Of a stretch of DNA of 64,000 bases, positions 1 to 8,610 are shown in pieces. Source of the stretch: Candidatus Gastranaerophilales bacterium (lineage in GTDB: Bacteria; Cyanobacteriota; Vampirovibrionia; Gastranaerophilales; Gastranaerophilaceae); contig CALUSL010000007.1 in assembly GCA_944323425.1 (NCBI GenBank), positions 1 through 64,000 on the forward strand. Reading direction: 5' to 3'. Positions within the stretch are counted from its first letter, which is position 1; every line of letters begins with the position of its first letter. The notes beneath the pieces are model-generated. The model was not told the DNA's origin. It made no database searches and saw only the letters and a program-made list of their open reading frames with translations. The position numbers were made by a program, and so were the translations under genes.

Positions 1-404
1 TTCCTGCCGTTAAAACTCGTCCCATTCTGAATCTGCCTCAACTGTGCAACAAGAGACTCGGCTTCATCCTGCATAGCACCCAGAGAACTTTCATCATAAA
101 CCCCGTTAGCTCCCTGCACGGCTAAATCCCTTAACCTGTTTAAAATATTTGTCATATTAGAAAGAGAGCCGTCAGCCGTGTTCAAAAGAGAAATGCCATC
201 CTGAGCATTCTTCTGAGCCTGTAAAAGCCCTCTTAAGTTTCTGTTAAGATTAGAAGCAACAAACATGCCAGCCGCATCATCAGCAGCACAATTAACCTTA
301 TACCCCGTGCTCATTCTTTCAAGAGCTGTGTTTAAGGTATTAGTCGCAATATTCAGATTTCGCTGCGTCGTTAAAACTGACGGATTGAAATTAGTGCTAA
401 TCAT
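1..404 (-). CDS. fliC: flagellin, N-terminal part (3' end outside window)
   Basis: Reading the minus strand from ATG 402-404 gives MISTNFNPSVLTTQRNLNIA and continues open to the window edge, about 134 codons. The D0/D1 flagellin signature is clear: the ALERMSTGYKVN segment, CAADDAAGMFVASNL, NAQDGISLLNTADGSL and RLRDLAVQGANG. Flagellin is the secreted subunit polymerised into the flagellar filament. An AGGGAAAG ribosome site precedes the start. A Cys sits where most flagellins have Ser (VNCAADD). The promoter region is only about 40 bases from a palindromic repeat cluster. Expression by the FliA sigma encoded at 17687 is likely, but I could not identify a convincing sigma-28 promoter. The C-terminal D1/D0 half is not visible. 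Confidence 0.95.
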   Translation of the reverse strand, partial: MISTNFNPSVLTTQRNLNIATNTLNTALERMSTGYKVNCAADDAAGMFVASNLNRNLRGLLQAQKNAQDGISLLNTADGSLSNMTNILNRLRDLAVQGANGVYDESSLGAMQDEAESLVAQLRQIQNGTSFNGR

Positions 405-443
405 AATACGCTTTCCCTGTGTTGCTCATTTGTTTGTTTTTAT

Positions 444-479
444 GGATTGCCGCGCTCACTTCGTTCGCTCGCAATGACG
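444..479. repeat. REP-like palindromic repeat, copy 1
   Basis: A 36-bp unit beginning ggattgccgcgctcac and ending cgctcgcaatgacg. It is GC-rich against an AT-rich background, and identical to 625-660 including several flanking bases. It lies 40 bases upstream of the flagellin start codon. Units of this kind are common as interspersed palindromes in many bacterial genomes. Confidence 0.85.
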
Positions 480-490
480 TTTTCTTGCTT

Positions 491-524
491 CGTCATTGCG
501 AGGAGTGAAACGACGAAGCAATCC
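491..524. repeat. REP-like repeat, inverted variant copy
   Basis: A 34-bp unit starting cgtcattgcgagg and ending acgaagcaatcc. Its ends are the reverse complement of copy 1 (444-479), so the two can fold into a long imperfect hairpin spanning 444-524. The central bases differ (gagtgaaacgacg), so this is a diverged variant rather than an exact inverted copy. Confidence 0.8.
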
Positions 525-564
525 AGTCAACCGGCGCGGGTATTTAGTGCCCGACTCCGGAGTT

Positions 565-593
565 GTCAGATCCTGAAACTAGTTCAGGATGAC
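565..593. repeat. second palindromic repeat type
   Basis: A short near-perfect palindrome in which atcctgaa and ttcaggat flank a central actag. It is bordered by gtcag on the left and gac on the right. It differs in sequence from the 36-bp repeats on either side and looks like another interspersed palindromic element inserted in the same spot. Confidence 0.65.
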
Positions 594-624
594 ATTGGTT
601 CAATTGTCAATTTGCGTTTTTTAT

Positions 625-660
625 GGATTGCCGCGCTCACTTCGTTCGCTCGCAATGACG
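625..660. repeat. REP-like palindromic repeat, copy 2
   Basis: Identical to the unit at 444-479 and in the same orientation, with the same T-rich and tatg sequence immediately before it. It can also pair with the inverted variant at 491-524, so alternative hairpins are possible in a transcript crossing the region. Confidence 0.85.
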
Positions 661-742
661 CATCAATTTTATGTTTTTATTCTCTGTCATTGCTGTGAAT
701 TGTATAGCGATTTATCCCTTTGAATGTATTATGACGCAAAAC

Positions 743-791
743 GTATGAAAAATGAATTGAACTAAAGTTTGAACTTTTTCATACTTTAGTT
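743..791. repeat. nested inverted repeats
   Basis: Two overlapping inverted repeats share the same bases. gtatgaaaaa (743-752) pairs with tttttcatac (775-784), and aactaaagt (760-768) pairs with actttagtt (783-791). The two hairpins are mutually exclusive. The segment lies between the GIY-YIG gene and the repeat cluster; its function is unknown. Confidence 0.55.
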
Positions 792-845
792 GGAGAATGC
801 AGTTTGTTCAATGTCCGGAGACTCTATCTGTATCCAATTCGGCAA

Positions 846-1112
846 TTATGCTTTGTCACCGTAGATTAGTTCTTCTTTTTGCTTGCGCGTAAGTGATTTT
901 ATTCTGCATTCTTCTTTCATTGCTTCTGATTTTGTCAAAAATTCTTTTGTATAAACGAATTTTATTGGCTTGTTTGCTCTGGTGTATTTTGCGGCGAGAC
1001 CTGCCTTGTGCTTTTCAAAACGTTTTTCTAAATCATCGGTATATCCGCAATAATAAGTATTTCTCTCGGTCAAAATTATATATGTAAAATAGTGTTTTTC
1101 TTTCTTATCCAT
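846..1112 (-). CDS. GIY-YIG domain protein (UPF0213/YhbQ type)
   Basis: 88 residues forming a single GIY-YIG nuclease-fold domain. The TYI (residues 10-12) and YCG (about 21-23) segments stand in for GIY and YIG. The family Arg is in LEKRFEKHK, and the SEAMKEECRIKSLTR helix matches the YhbQ/UPF0213 C-terminal part. Such small stand-alone proteins are presumed DNA-acting nucleases, but most are uncharacterised. The gene begins 8 bases inside the end of the upstream dus gene, so the two are probably co-transcribed. Length fits the family (80-100 residues). Confidence 0.85.
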   Translation of the reverse strand: MDKKEKHYFTYIILTERNTYYCGYTDDLEKRFEKHKAGLAAKYTRANKPIKFVYTKEFLTKSEAMKEECRIKSLTRKQKEELIYGDKA

Positions 1113-2070
1113 TTATTGAATCCAGAATATTAATGATTTTGTCATAACTGTCTTCTGTCACAAGCGCGTGTCTTAATGCCGGTGCTCCATGTACACCTTT
1201 TATATAATACGGATAAAATTTTCTTGTGAACCTTATGCCGGCAAGTTCACCACGGAGTTTTATTTCTTCATTTAAATGCTCTTTGATTAGTGTTATACGT
1301 GTTTTTGTGTCAATGGACTCAATGATTTCTCCGGTATTGAAAAAGTGTTCGATTCTGTAAATTAAATCAGGATGTCCAAGAACTCCACGGGCAACAGCGA
1401 CTCCGTCCACATTGGATTGGGCAAGGCACTCTTTTGCGTCTTCAGGACCGGAGATGTCTCCGTTAGCAAAAACAGGTACAGTTATTTCTTTTTTAATTTC
1501 TGATAATGCCTGCCAGTCTGCTTTTCCACCGTACATCTGTGAGCGTGTTCTGCAGTGTATGGTCATTGCATCTGCTCCGGAGTCTTGCATAAGCTTGGCA
1601 AATTCCATATAGTTTTTTGAGTCTGCTGTATACCCGAGCCGGAATTTTACAGTAACCGGCAGATCAATTGCATCCTTCACCGCTTTTACAATGTCTGAGG
1701 CAAGTTCAGGCGTTTTCATCAATGCTGAACCATCTCCGCCTTTGACTACTTTGTTAACAGGGCAGCCCATATTTATGTCAATTATAGACGCTCTGTCAGT
1801 GAGCATTTTTGCTGCTTTTGCCATCATAAAAGGTTTGTGACCGGAAATTTGAAAAGCCAGCGGGTGTTCATTCTCCCTGTATTCGAGAATCTCTCCGCCT
1901 TTCTTCTGCATAAGTGCTTCTGAGCTAATCATTTCAGTTGTTAAAAGACAATTCTTTGAATATTTCCTAATCAGCTGCCTTAGAACAACATCCGTAATAC
2001 CCGCCATAGGAGCAAGCGCTACTCTGCTATTTACTTCCACACTTCCGATTTTCAGACTAGGGGGTGTCAT
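1105..2070 (-). CDS. dus: tRNA-dihydrouridine synthase (DusB-like)
   Basis: 321 residues, a full-length FMN-dependent TIM-barrel Dus enzyme that reduces uridine to dihydrouridine in tRNA. APMAGITD near the start, NMGCPVNKVVKGGDGSALM with the catalytic Cys, VKFRLG, IHCRTRSQMYGG and VFANGDI are all present in order. The C-terminal helical tRNA-binding domain carries RFTRKFYPYYIKG. Its ATG overlaps the end of the upstream TPR gene by 14 bases and its 3' end overlaps the GIY-YIG gene, so it sits in a three-gene minus-strand operon. Assignment to DusB rather than DusA or DusC is by general resemblance. Confidence 0.93.
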   Translation of the reverse strand: MTPPSLKIGSVEVNSRVALAPMAGITDVVLRQLIRKYSKNCLLTTEMISSEALMQKKGGEILEYRENEHPLAFQISGHKPFMMAKAAKMLTDRASIIDINMGCPVNKVVKGGDGSALMKTPELASDIVKAVKDAIDLPVTVKFRLGYTADSKNYMEFAKLMQDSGADAMTIHCRTRSQMYGGKADWQALSEIKKEITVPVFANGDISGPEDAKECLAQSNVDGVAVARGVLGHPDLIYRIEHFFNTGEIIESIDTKTRITLIKEHLNEEIKLRGELAGIRFTRKFYPYYIKGVHGAPALRHALVTEDSYDKIINILDSING

Positions 2071-4195
2071 ATTGATGCAGGTCCTTTACCCTCTGCTCTG
2101 AATATTTTGTGTATTCATTCTGCTCTTTTGTTGTGGCTAAGAATTTTTTGTAGTTTGTAAGCGCGTTTTTGAACTGTTTTAAATAATCATAGTCTATCGC
2201 CATTGCATAATATACAATAGTCATCTCGGGATTGTTTTTTAAAGCACTGCTGTAATCTGCAATAGCCTCATTGTATTTTTTCTGCTCATCATATACCAGT
2301 GCTCTGTAATAATATGCATTTGCGTCTGTTGAATCCTGTGCAAGGGCTTGATTTATCAGCTTAAGAGCTTCGTTTAGCTGTTTCTTTTCATAAAATCCCA
2401 TTGCTTTATCCAGAAGAGCTATATTTTCCTGTTCTATCGTATAAGTAAGCAGGTCTTTTGCGTTTTTGTTGTTTTTGTCAATAGAAAGTGCTTTGTTCGC
2501 GTATAATTTTGCATTTGCAAAATCGTCCATATTTGAATAAGCAAGTCCTATGTAATATGCAGTATCAGCATTCGAACCGTCAAGAGCAAATGCTTTTTTG
2601 AAATATTCTATTGCTGTCTGAAAATTATTCAAAGCCTGATAACAAGCACCAAGACCAAGATTTGATTCAGCTGTTGCAGGTTGTATTTTGTTATATATTG
2701 CAATAGCTTCGTTGTATTTTTGCTGTTGATAAAGCTTTGCTGCTTCACTGAACATTATAGAGCCTGTTTCTGCTTCTACCGAAGCAAGATGTTTTTTTAT
2801 GTCTCCGTTTTCAGGGAAAAGGCTTTTTGCGTCGATAAGTATCTGTTTTGCTGCAGCATAGTCATTTTTTTGCCTGTAAACCTGTGCCAGATTTATATAA
2901 GCATTTGGATAATTCGGGTTAAGTTTTATTGATTGTTTGTAATATGTGACAGCATCATCAAGTTTTCCCGCTTTGTGAAGTTCGTAGGCATAATTGTATG
3001 TAGCAAGTGAATCGCCCGGAGTCTTTTGGAGTTCTGTGTACATATAGGCAAGCAGTTCATCCGGAGTCATTGTCTGTTTATACATGTCAAACAATTCACT
3101 TTTTATATTTTCGTCATTTGTATCCAGATTTAGGGCTAGTTTGTAATTCTGTATTGCCGCATCTTTTAATCCCTGTGCTTTCAGACACTGTGCTTTGTAA
3201 TAGTAAGCCATTTTGTTGTTTGGATATAGTCTTAAAATCGAATCATAAGCCTGAATTGCTGCATCAAAATTGTTTTGCTGCTGATAGAGTGTACCGAGAT
3301 TCATTCTTGTTGTGACATTTGTTGGATTAATTTTTTCTGCTGTCTGGTATTCTGTCAGTGCATTTGTTAAATCACCTTTTTTCTGCAGAACAGCACCGAG
3401 GTTTGCGTGAGCTTCCGCGTTTTCCGGTTCTTCCGCAACTTTTTGTCTCCATATTGTTTCAAGAGATAGAAGAATATCTTGATTTTCGTCAGATTTTGAC
3501 AAAGCGCAGTTGTATTCATTTATTGCTTTGTCTGTTTGTCCCAGTCGTTCATAGACTCTTGCGAGTTTTAGGTGAGTTTCAACGTTAGAGGCATCACATT
3601 TTATTGCCTGTTCATAAAAATTAGCTGCCTGTTCATTCAGATTCAAAATATAGTAAATATCTCCGAGTGCAACAGATGCATCTTTTTTGTAAGCAGAATC
3701 CAGCTGCGCTGCATGGTATTCAATAGCTGCGGCTGCGAATTCACCCTGAGAACGTAATGTTTTTCCTCTCTCGAATCTTGCTTTAGGCGAATTATCGGAA
3801 TCTACAGAACTCATAACTATGTTGAGATTATTTTCAGTTGCTTGAATATTAGTCATCATTGCTGCATCAATTGGTGATGTAGAATAGTATTTCATATAAA
3901 ACAAACCGGAGCGAAGGTCATTAGCTGATTTGTTATACTGTTTTGCCTTATTGTTGAAATATGCAGCACGTGCAAGATATGCATTGATAAGCTGAATTCT
4001 TGCAGAAGTGTCATTTGGATTTTCACGCAATGCTTTTTTCAACTCTGTTATAGCATTTGTATACTGATGTGATTTTAAATATTGCACACCTGACGTATAG
4101 TATGGAGATACTGGTTGTTGATATTCATCATAGGCATTTACGCGGACTCCCGCAATAAACATTGCAACAGCTAACATTAATACCAGCTTCTTCAT
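2057..4195 (-). CDS. large TPR-repeat exported protein
   Basis: 712 residues. An N-terminal signal peptide (MKKLVLMLAVAMFIAGVRVNA) is followed by roughly 17 tetratricopeptide repeats across almost the whole protein, with recurring A.Y....A...NP signatures such as YYYRALVYDEQKKYNEAIADY. It is therefore probably a periplasmic or surface-exposed scaffold for protein-protein contacts. A strong GGAGGAG ribosome site precedes the ATG. It is the first gene of the operon with dus and the GIY-YIG gene. No specific partner or function can be named from sequence. Confidence 0.85.
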   Translation of the reverse strand: MKKLVLMLAVAMFIAGVRVNAYDEYQQPVSPYYTSGVQYLKSHQYTNAITELKKALRENPNDTSARIQLINAYLARAAYFNNKAKQYNKSANDLRSGLFYMKYYSTSPIDAAMMTNIQATENNLNIVMSSVDSDNSPKARFERGKTLRSQGEFAAAAIEYHAAQLDSAYKKDASVALGDIYYILNLNEQAANFYEQAIKCDASNVETHLKLARVYERLGQTDKAINEYNCALSKSDENQDILLSLETIWRQKVAEEPENAEAHANLGAVLQKKGDLTNALTEYQTAEKINPTNVTTRMNLGTLYQQQNNFDAAIQAYDSILRLYPNNKMAYYYKAQCLKAQGLKDAAIQNYKLALNLDTNDENIKSELFDMYKQTMTPDELLAYMYTELQKTPGDSLATYNYAYELHKAGKLDDAVTYYKQSIKLNPNYPNAYINLAQVYRQKNDYAAAKQILIDAKSLFPENGDIKKHLASVEAETGSIMFSEAAKLYQQQKYNEAIAIYNKIQPATAESNLGLGACYQALNNFQTAIEYFKKAFALDGSNADTAYYIGLAYSNMDDFANAKLYANKALSIDKNNKNAKDLLTYTIEQENIALLDKAMGFYEKKQLNEALKLINQALAQDSTDANAYYYRALVYDEQKKYNEAIADYSSALKNNPEMTIVYYAMAIDYDYLKQFKNALTNYKKFLATTKEQNEYTKYSEQRVKDLHQYDTP

Positions 4196-4350
4196 CTTGC
4201 TCTCCTCCGATTTTTTCTTTAAAGCATGACATCATGCCCGTTATTTAATACTATTTTAAAACAATTTTATTATTATATGCAAAATTTTACAATAAACACA
4301 TAGACATTTTTATGCTTTAATATTGATATAACAAAAAAGCAGAGGTTAGA

Positions 4351-5619
4351 ATGAATAAAATAAATATCGGACTGATAGGGCTGGGAACTGTAGGCGGCGG
4401 AGTGGTGAAGGTTCTCAGGGATTTTGGTAATATAAATATAAAAAAAATTGCCGTTAAAAATTTATCCAAAAAAAGAAATATAGAAGGACTGGATGAATCA
4501 ATTCTTACCGATGACCCTTTTGAGATAGTAAATGACAAAGATATTCAAATTGTGGTTGAGGTTATTGGCGGCACTGATCCTGCTTATGATTTGTTGAAAA
4601 CCGCTATTGAAAACGGTAAACACATTGTTACCGCAAACAAGGAGCTTCTTGCAAAACGAGGTGAAGAGCTTTTTTGTCTCGCCAATGAAAAAAATGTAGT
4701 AATTCTATATGAAGCGGCAATTGCCGGCGGTATACCTATTATAATGCCGATAAAAACAACTCTTGCCGGCAACAAAATAAGTAAAATTGCCGGTATACTC
4801 AACGGGACAACTAACTATATCCTTACAAAAATGGAAGAAGAAAACGTTTCTTATGAAACAGTTTTGAAAGAGGCGCAAAAACTTGGATATGCGGAAACGG
4901 ATCCTACCGGAGATGTGGAGGGATTTGACTCTGCTTATAAAATTGCAACACTTGCAACTATTGCACTTAAACAGAGAGTGGATATAAACAGGATTTACCG
5001 TGAAGGTATTACCAAAATAAGCGCAAATGATATAAAATTCGCAAAGGAATTAGGTTATCGTATAAAACTTATTGCTGTTGCATCTTTAAACAACGATGGA
5101 AAAACAGATGTTCGGGTGCATCCGATGCTCGTTCCCCTTTCTAATACCCTATCAACAATTAATGATGTGACAAATGCGGTTCTTCTTGAAGGATTTCCGG
5201 TAGGAAAAGTTATGTTTGCGGGACCCGGGGCTGGTGAAATGCCTACAGCAAGTTCTGTACTCGGTGATATTCTTGCTATTGTCCAGAATCTTGAATGCCC
5301 GAAACCGCTTCCTATGATGAGATGCAACCATACTGTCAATGCTGTGCAAATTCCTATAAATGAAACTATTAACAAGTATTACATTTCTATTACCGCTGCT
5401 AATGTGCCTGGCGTTATAGGTTGTATAGGAGAAATTTGCGGCAGATCAGGAATAAATCTTTCCAGCGTTCTTCAAAAAGGTGTTGATCATAAAAATACGG
5501 CTGAAATTGTTGTAATTACGGAAAAAAGTCTGGAAGCCAATATACAGCAGGCTATAGAAGAGTTGAAGAACAATAAAAATATAGTTAAAATTAATAATTT
5601 AATAAGAGTAATGGAGTAA
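4351..5619 (+). CDS. hom: homoserine dehydrogenase
   Basis: 422 residues. It reduces aspartate-semialdehyde to homoserine, the branch step to threonine and methionine. The Rossmann motif IGLIGLGTVGGGV is at residues 5-17. ANKELLAKRG, GGIPIIMPIK, AGILNGTTNYILTKM and GYAETDPTGDVEGFD mark the catalytic domain. The last 80 or so residues form an ACT domain (YYISITAANVPGVIGCIGEI), the usual threonine feedback site. It is the first gene of an operon with thrC four bases downstream, followed by def, fmt and aroH. Length and layout are normal. Confidence 0.96.
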   Translation: MNKINIGLIGLGTVGGGVVKVLRDFGNINIKKIAVKNLSKKRNIEGLDESILTDDPFEIVNDKDIQIVVEVIGGTDPAYDLLKTAIENGKHIVTANKELLAKRGEELFCLANEKNVVILYEAAIAGGIPIIMPIKTTLAGNKISKIAGILNGTTNYILTKMEEENVSYETVLKEAQKLGYAETDPTGDVEGFDSAYKIATLATIALKQRVDINRIYREGITKISANDIKFAKELGYRIKLIAVASLNNDGKTDVRVHPMLVPLSNTLSTINDVTNAVLLEGFPVGKVMFAGPGAGEMPTASSVLGDILAIVQNLECPKPLPMMRCNHTVNAVQIPINETINKYYISITAANVPGVIGCIGEICGRSGINLSSVLQKGVDHKNTAEIVVITEKSLEANIQQAIEELKNNKNIVKINNLIRVME

Positions 5620-5622
5620 AAA

Positions 5623-6690
5623 ATGAAAAAAAATCATTATCAAGGCTTGATTAACAAATACAGACAGTATCTTCCTGTCAGCGATACGACGCCTGTTGTG
5701 ACGCTTAATGAAGGAAACACGCCTCTCATAAAAGCTGATAATCTGGCTAAAAAAATCGGTCTTGATTGTGAGATTTATTTGAAATATGAAGGTTCAAATC
5801 CAACTGGCAGCTTTAAGGACCGTGGAATGACCATGGCTGTTACAAAAGCTAAAGAATCCGGCGCAAAAGCTATTATTTGTGCTTCAACAGGAAATACCAG
5901 TGCTTCGGCTGCTGCATACGGTGCAAAAGCTGGTATGAAAACATTCGTTCTTATTCCTGACGGGTATATAGCTCTTGGAAAATTGTCGCAGGCTATGATG
6001 TACGGTGCGGAGATTATTGCGATTAAGGGTAATTTCGATGAGGCTCTTGAGCGTGTAATAGAAATTTCTGAAAAATATCCGGTAACTCTTGTTAATTCGG
6101 TAAATCCGTTCAGAATAGAAGGGCAAAAAACAGGTGCCTTTGAAATTTGCGAGGCTCTCGGTGACGCTCCTGATTATCATTTTATACCGGTTGGAAATGC
6201 AGGAAATATAACGGCATATTTTAAAGGATATGAAGAATTTCTATCAATCGGCAAAACTTCGCATTTGCCCAAAATGATGGGATTTGAGGCTGAAGGCGCG
6301 GCTGCTATTGTAAAAGGTGAACGTATTTTAAAACCTGAAACGATTGCTACCGCAATAAGAATTGGCAATCCGGCAAGCTGGAAACAGGCTGAAAATGCCA
6401 GAGACAAATCGGGCGGCATCATTAACTTTGTAAATGATGAACAGATAATTGAAGCATACAAACTTCTTGCTTCTACAGAAGGTATACTTGCTGAACCTGC
6501 CAGTGCTGCTTCTGTTGCCGGAGTAATAAAGGCAAATAAGCTGGGATTGATTGAATCAGGAAAGAAAATTGTTTGTATACTTACCGGTAACGGACTAAAA
6601 GACCCTGATTCCGCAATAAAATACTCTGGTTGTGAAGTGAAAAAAACATCCAGTGAACTGAATGACATATTAAAAGCAATGCAAATATAA
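5623..6690 (+). CDS. thrC: threonine synthase
   Basis: 355 residues, a PLP-dependent enzyme converting O-phosphohomoserine to threonine. The pyridoxal-binding Lys lies in [12 protein letters not shown] (about residue 66). [17 protein letters not shown] binds the cofactor phosphate. [10 protein letters not shown] near the end is a family hallmark. The compact length fits the short bacterial/plant-like class. The ribosome site (GGAG) overlaps the last codons of hom, which argues for translational coupling of the two threonine-pathway genes. Confidence 0.96.
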   Translation: MKKNHYQGLINKYRQYLPVSDTTPVVTLNEGNTPLIKADNLAKKIGLDCEIYLKYEGSNPTGSFKDRGMTMAVTKAKESGAKAIICASTGNTSASAAAYGAKAGMKTFVLIPDGYIALGKLSQAMMYGAEIIAIKGNFDEALERVIEISEKYPVTLVNSVNPFRIEGQKTGAFEICEALGDAPDYHFIPVGNAGNITAYFKGYEEFLSIGKTSHLPKMMGFEAEGAAAIVKGERILKPETIATAIRIGNPASWKQAENARDKSGGIINFVNDEQIIEAYKLLASTEGILAEPASAASVAGVIKANKLGLIESGKKIVCILTGNGLKDPDSAIKYSGCEVKKTSSELNDILKAMQI

Positions 6691-6700
6691 AGGTGATAAT

Positions 6701-7291
6701 ATGGCTATAAAAAAAATTATCTCGTACGGAGACGAAATACTAAGAAAAAAATCAAAAGAAGTTTCTAAAATTTCGAAAAAAATCCAAACCCTTGTTCATG
6801 ACTTGCTGGAAACAATGTATGCAAAAAACGGAGTAGGGCTTGCTGCTCCTCAAATCGGTGAAAACCTCAGAGTTTTTGTTATAGATGTTTCTACAAATAA
6901 TGAGCCGCTTTGTCCTCTTGTTTTTATTAACCCGAAAATTATTAAAAAATCCGGGGCAATAAATAGTTATGAAGGATGTTTGAGTTTTCCTGAGGCTTAT
7001 ACGAATGTCAGACGATATAAGAATGTAATGGTTAAAGCTCTCGATATACACGGAAAACCTTTTGTAAAAGAAGCAACTGACGGTTCACTTCTTGCCAGAG
7101 CTATTCAGCATGAATTTGACCACCTTGACGGAATACTTTTTATTGACCATTGCAGAAATATAGAAGAGGCTAATAAAATTCTTGAGGAAAAAGGATTGCA
7201 ACATGTCGATGAAACTCACCTTATTGAAGAGGATGAACTGGAAAAAGAAATTCTTGAAAATCCGGTAGAACTTCCTCAGGAGGAAGAATAA
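6701..7291 (+). CDS. def: peptide deformylase
   Basis: 196 residues. It removes the N-formyl group from nascent proteins. All three motifs are intact: GVGLAAPQIG (about 45-54), EGCLSFP with the metal-binding Cys (about 90-96) and HEFDHLDG with two His and the catalytic Glu. The protein carries about 30 extra acidic residues after the usual end (from about 165, ending NPVELPQEEE), longer than most 150-175-residue deformylases. It is followed without a gap by fmt, the classic def-fmt pair. Confidence 0.96.
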   Translation: MAIKKIISYGDEILRKKSKEVSKISKKIQTLVHDLLETMYAKNGVGLAAPQIGENLRVFVIDVSTNNEPLCPLVFINPKIIKKSGAINSYEGCLSFPEAYTNVRRYKNVMVKALDIHGKPFVKEATDGSLLARAIQHEFDHLDGILFIDHCRNIEEANKILEEKGLQHVDETHLIEEDELEKEILENPVELPQEEE

Positions 7292-8245
7292 GTGATTAAA
7301 GTCGTTTTTATGGGCACGCCTCAAATAGCTGTAAACAGTTTGAAAAAGCTGCTGAACTTTAATGATATGCAGATTCAGGCAGTTGTTACCCAGCCGGATA
7401 GACCTGCGGGAAGGGGAAAGATAATGACTCCACCGCCGATTAAAGAGTGCGCTTTGAAAAATGCTGTTCCTGTTTTTCAAACAGAGTCTATAAAAAATGA
7501 CAAAGAACTTATTCAAAAATTAAAGGAACTTGAGCCTGATTTTTTTGTAACTTTTGCTTTTGGTCAGATTTTGACGCAGGAAGTCCTTGATATACCTAAG
7601 TTTGCTACAATAAATCTCCATGCGTCGTTGTTGCCAGAATATCGCGGTGCAAATCCTATTCAGCGTGCAATTTATGATGGTAAAGTAGAAACAGGTATTA
7701 CTACAATGATTACGGTTCTTGCTCTGGATGCCGGCGATATTTGTATGCAAGAGAAAATTAAAATAACTGACGAAATGACGGATATAGAACTTTCTGAAAT
7801 TATAAGCGACAAAGCTCCTTTTCTTCTCTATAAAACGATTAAAGGGTTGTATACAAACACTCTTGTCCCCATTAAGCAGGACGAAACAGGCGTGACTATT
7901 GCAAAGAAATTTCAGAAAACAGACGGTGCCATTGACTGGAGTAAAAGTGTAGATGAAATACATAATCAAATTAGGGCAATGAAAAGCTGGCCATCTACTT
8001 ATACACTCTGCAACGGGAAAATTATAAAAATAACTGAATCTAAAGTTTTAAAACGTTGTAAGCAAGAAGGACCGATTTGTTCGATAAGCAAACTATCAAA
8101 AGATGGTATGGAACTTTGTCTGAAAGATGGTGTTTTGCTTGTAACTAAAATAAAACCGGAAGGGAAACAGGAAATGAGCCCCTTTGATTGGGCAAACGGA
8201 GCAAAAATAAAAAGCGGCGATATTTTTGCGGATGAGGTAAAATAA
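7292..8245 (+). CDS. fmt: methionyl-tRNA formyltransferase
   Basis: 317 residues. It formylates initiator Met-tRNA using 10-formyl-tetrahydrofolate. MGTPQIAVNSL at the start, FGQILTQEVL, and the active-site signature NLHASLLPEYRGANPIQRAI with LDAGDI are present, followed by the C-terminal OB-like domain. The start is GTG directly after the def stop, with AGGAGG in the def 3' end eight bases upstream. The stop overlaps the aroH start by one base (TAATG). Length is usual. Confidence 0.96.
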   Translation: MIKVVFMGTPQIAVNSLKKLLNFNDMQIQAVVTQPDRPAGRGKIMTPPPIKECALKNAVPVFQTESIKNDKELIQKLKELEPDFFVTFAFGQILTQEVLDIPKFATINLHASLLPEYRGANPIQRAIYDGKVETGITTMITVLALDAGDICMQEKIKITDEMTDIELSEIISDKAPFLLYKTIKGLYTNTLVPIKQDETGVTIAKKFQKTDGAIDWSKSVDEIHNQIRAMKSWPSTYTLCNGKIIKITESKVLKRCKQEGPICSISKLSKDGMELCLKDGVLLVTKIKPEGKQEMSPFDWANGAKIKSGDIFADEVK

Positions 8246-8610
8246 TGTACTCAAGAGGAATAAGAGGTGCAATAACTGTAGATGCTGATACGGCGGAGTT
8301 TATCAAAGACGCCACTGTTGAACTTCTTTCTGAAATAATCAAAAGAAATAATATTGACCTAAACAACGTTTCTCATGTTATATTTACACTGACAAATGAT
8401 TTGAAAAGTGCATTTCCTGCAAAGTTTGCCAGAGAGTGTCTTGATTTTTCTCGCATTCCTATGATGTGTTTTAACGAATTATGTATTGATGGGAGTCTGG
8501 AAAAATGTCTGCGCGTTCTGGTTGTAATAAATACCGAAAAATCGCAGGAAGAGATACATCACGTATATTTAAAAGGAGCAAAAGTCCTCAGAGCGGATTT
8601 AGACAGTTAG
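8245..8610 (+). CDS. aroH: chorismate mutase, AroH type
   Basis: 121 residues. It rearranges chorismate to prephenate for Phe/Tyr synthesis. It matches the trimeric Bacillus AroH fold rather than the helical AroQ class. RGIRGAITVD contains the active-site Arg, CFNELCIDGSLEKCLRV holds the Cys, Glu and Arg that contact substrate, and HVYLKGAKVLR supplies the late Tyr. It overlaps fmt by one base. Its last 12 bases overlap the convergent nnrD gene. Confidence 0.94.
   Translation: MYSRGIRGAITVDADTAEFIKDATVELLSEIIKRNNIDLNNVSHVIFTLTNDLKSAFPAKFARECLDFSRIPMMCFNELCIDGSLEKCLRVLVVINTEKSQEEIHHVYLKGAKVLRADLDS

Larger units (their letters stand above)
405..845. repeat. non-coding repeat-rich region upstream of flagellin
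   Basis: There is no credible gene in these 441 bases; the open frames here run through repeat DNA. The stretch holds two identical 36-bp palindromic units, one inverted related unit, a second palindrome type around 565-593 and a nested inverted repeat around 743-791, each listed separately. The region separates the leftward flagellin gene from the 3' end of the leftward GIY-YIG gene, so it must also contain the flagellin promoter. Confidence 0.7.

Noticed and set aside
265-698. Two overlapping open frames in the left repeat region (70 and 83 codons)
   Set aside because: They run antisense to flagellin or through the palindromic repeats, have no protein features, and encode repeat-derived residues.
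4196-4350. Threonine leader peptide or riboswitch before hom
   Set aside because: I saw no run of Thr/Ile codons, no terminator/antiterminator pair and no known aptamer core in this 155-base gap.
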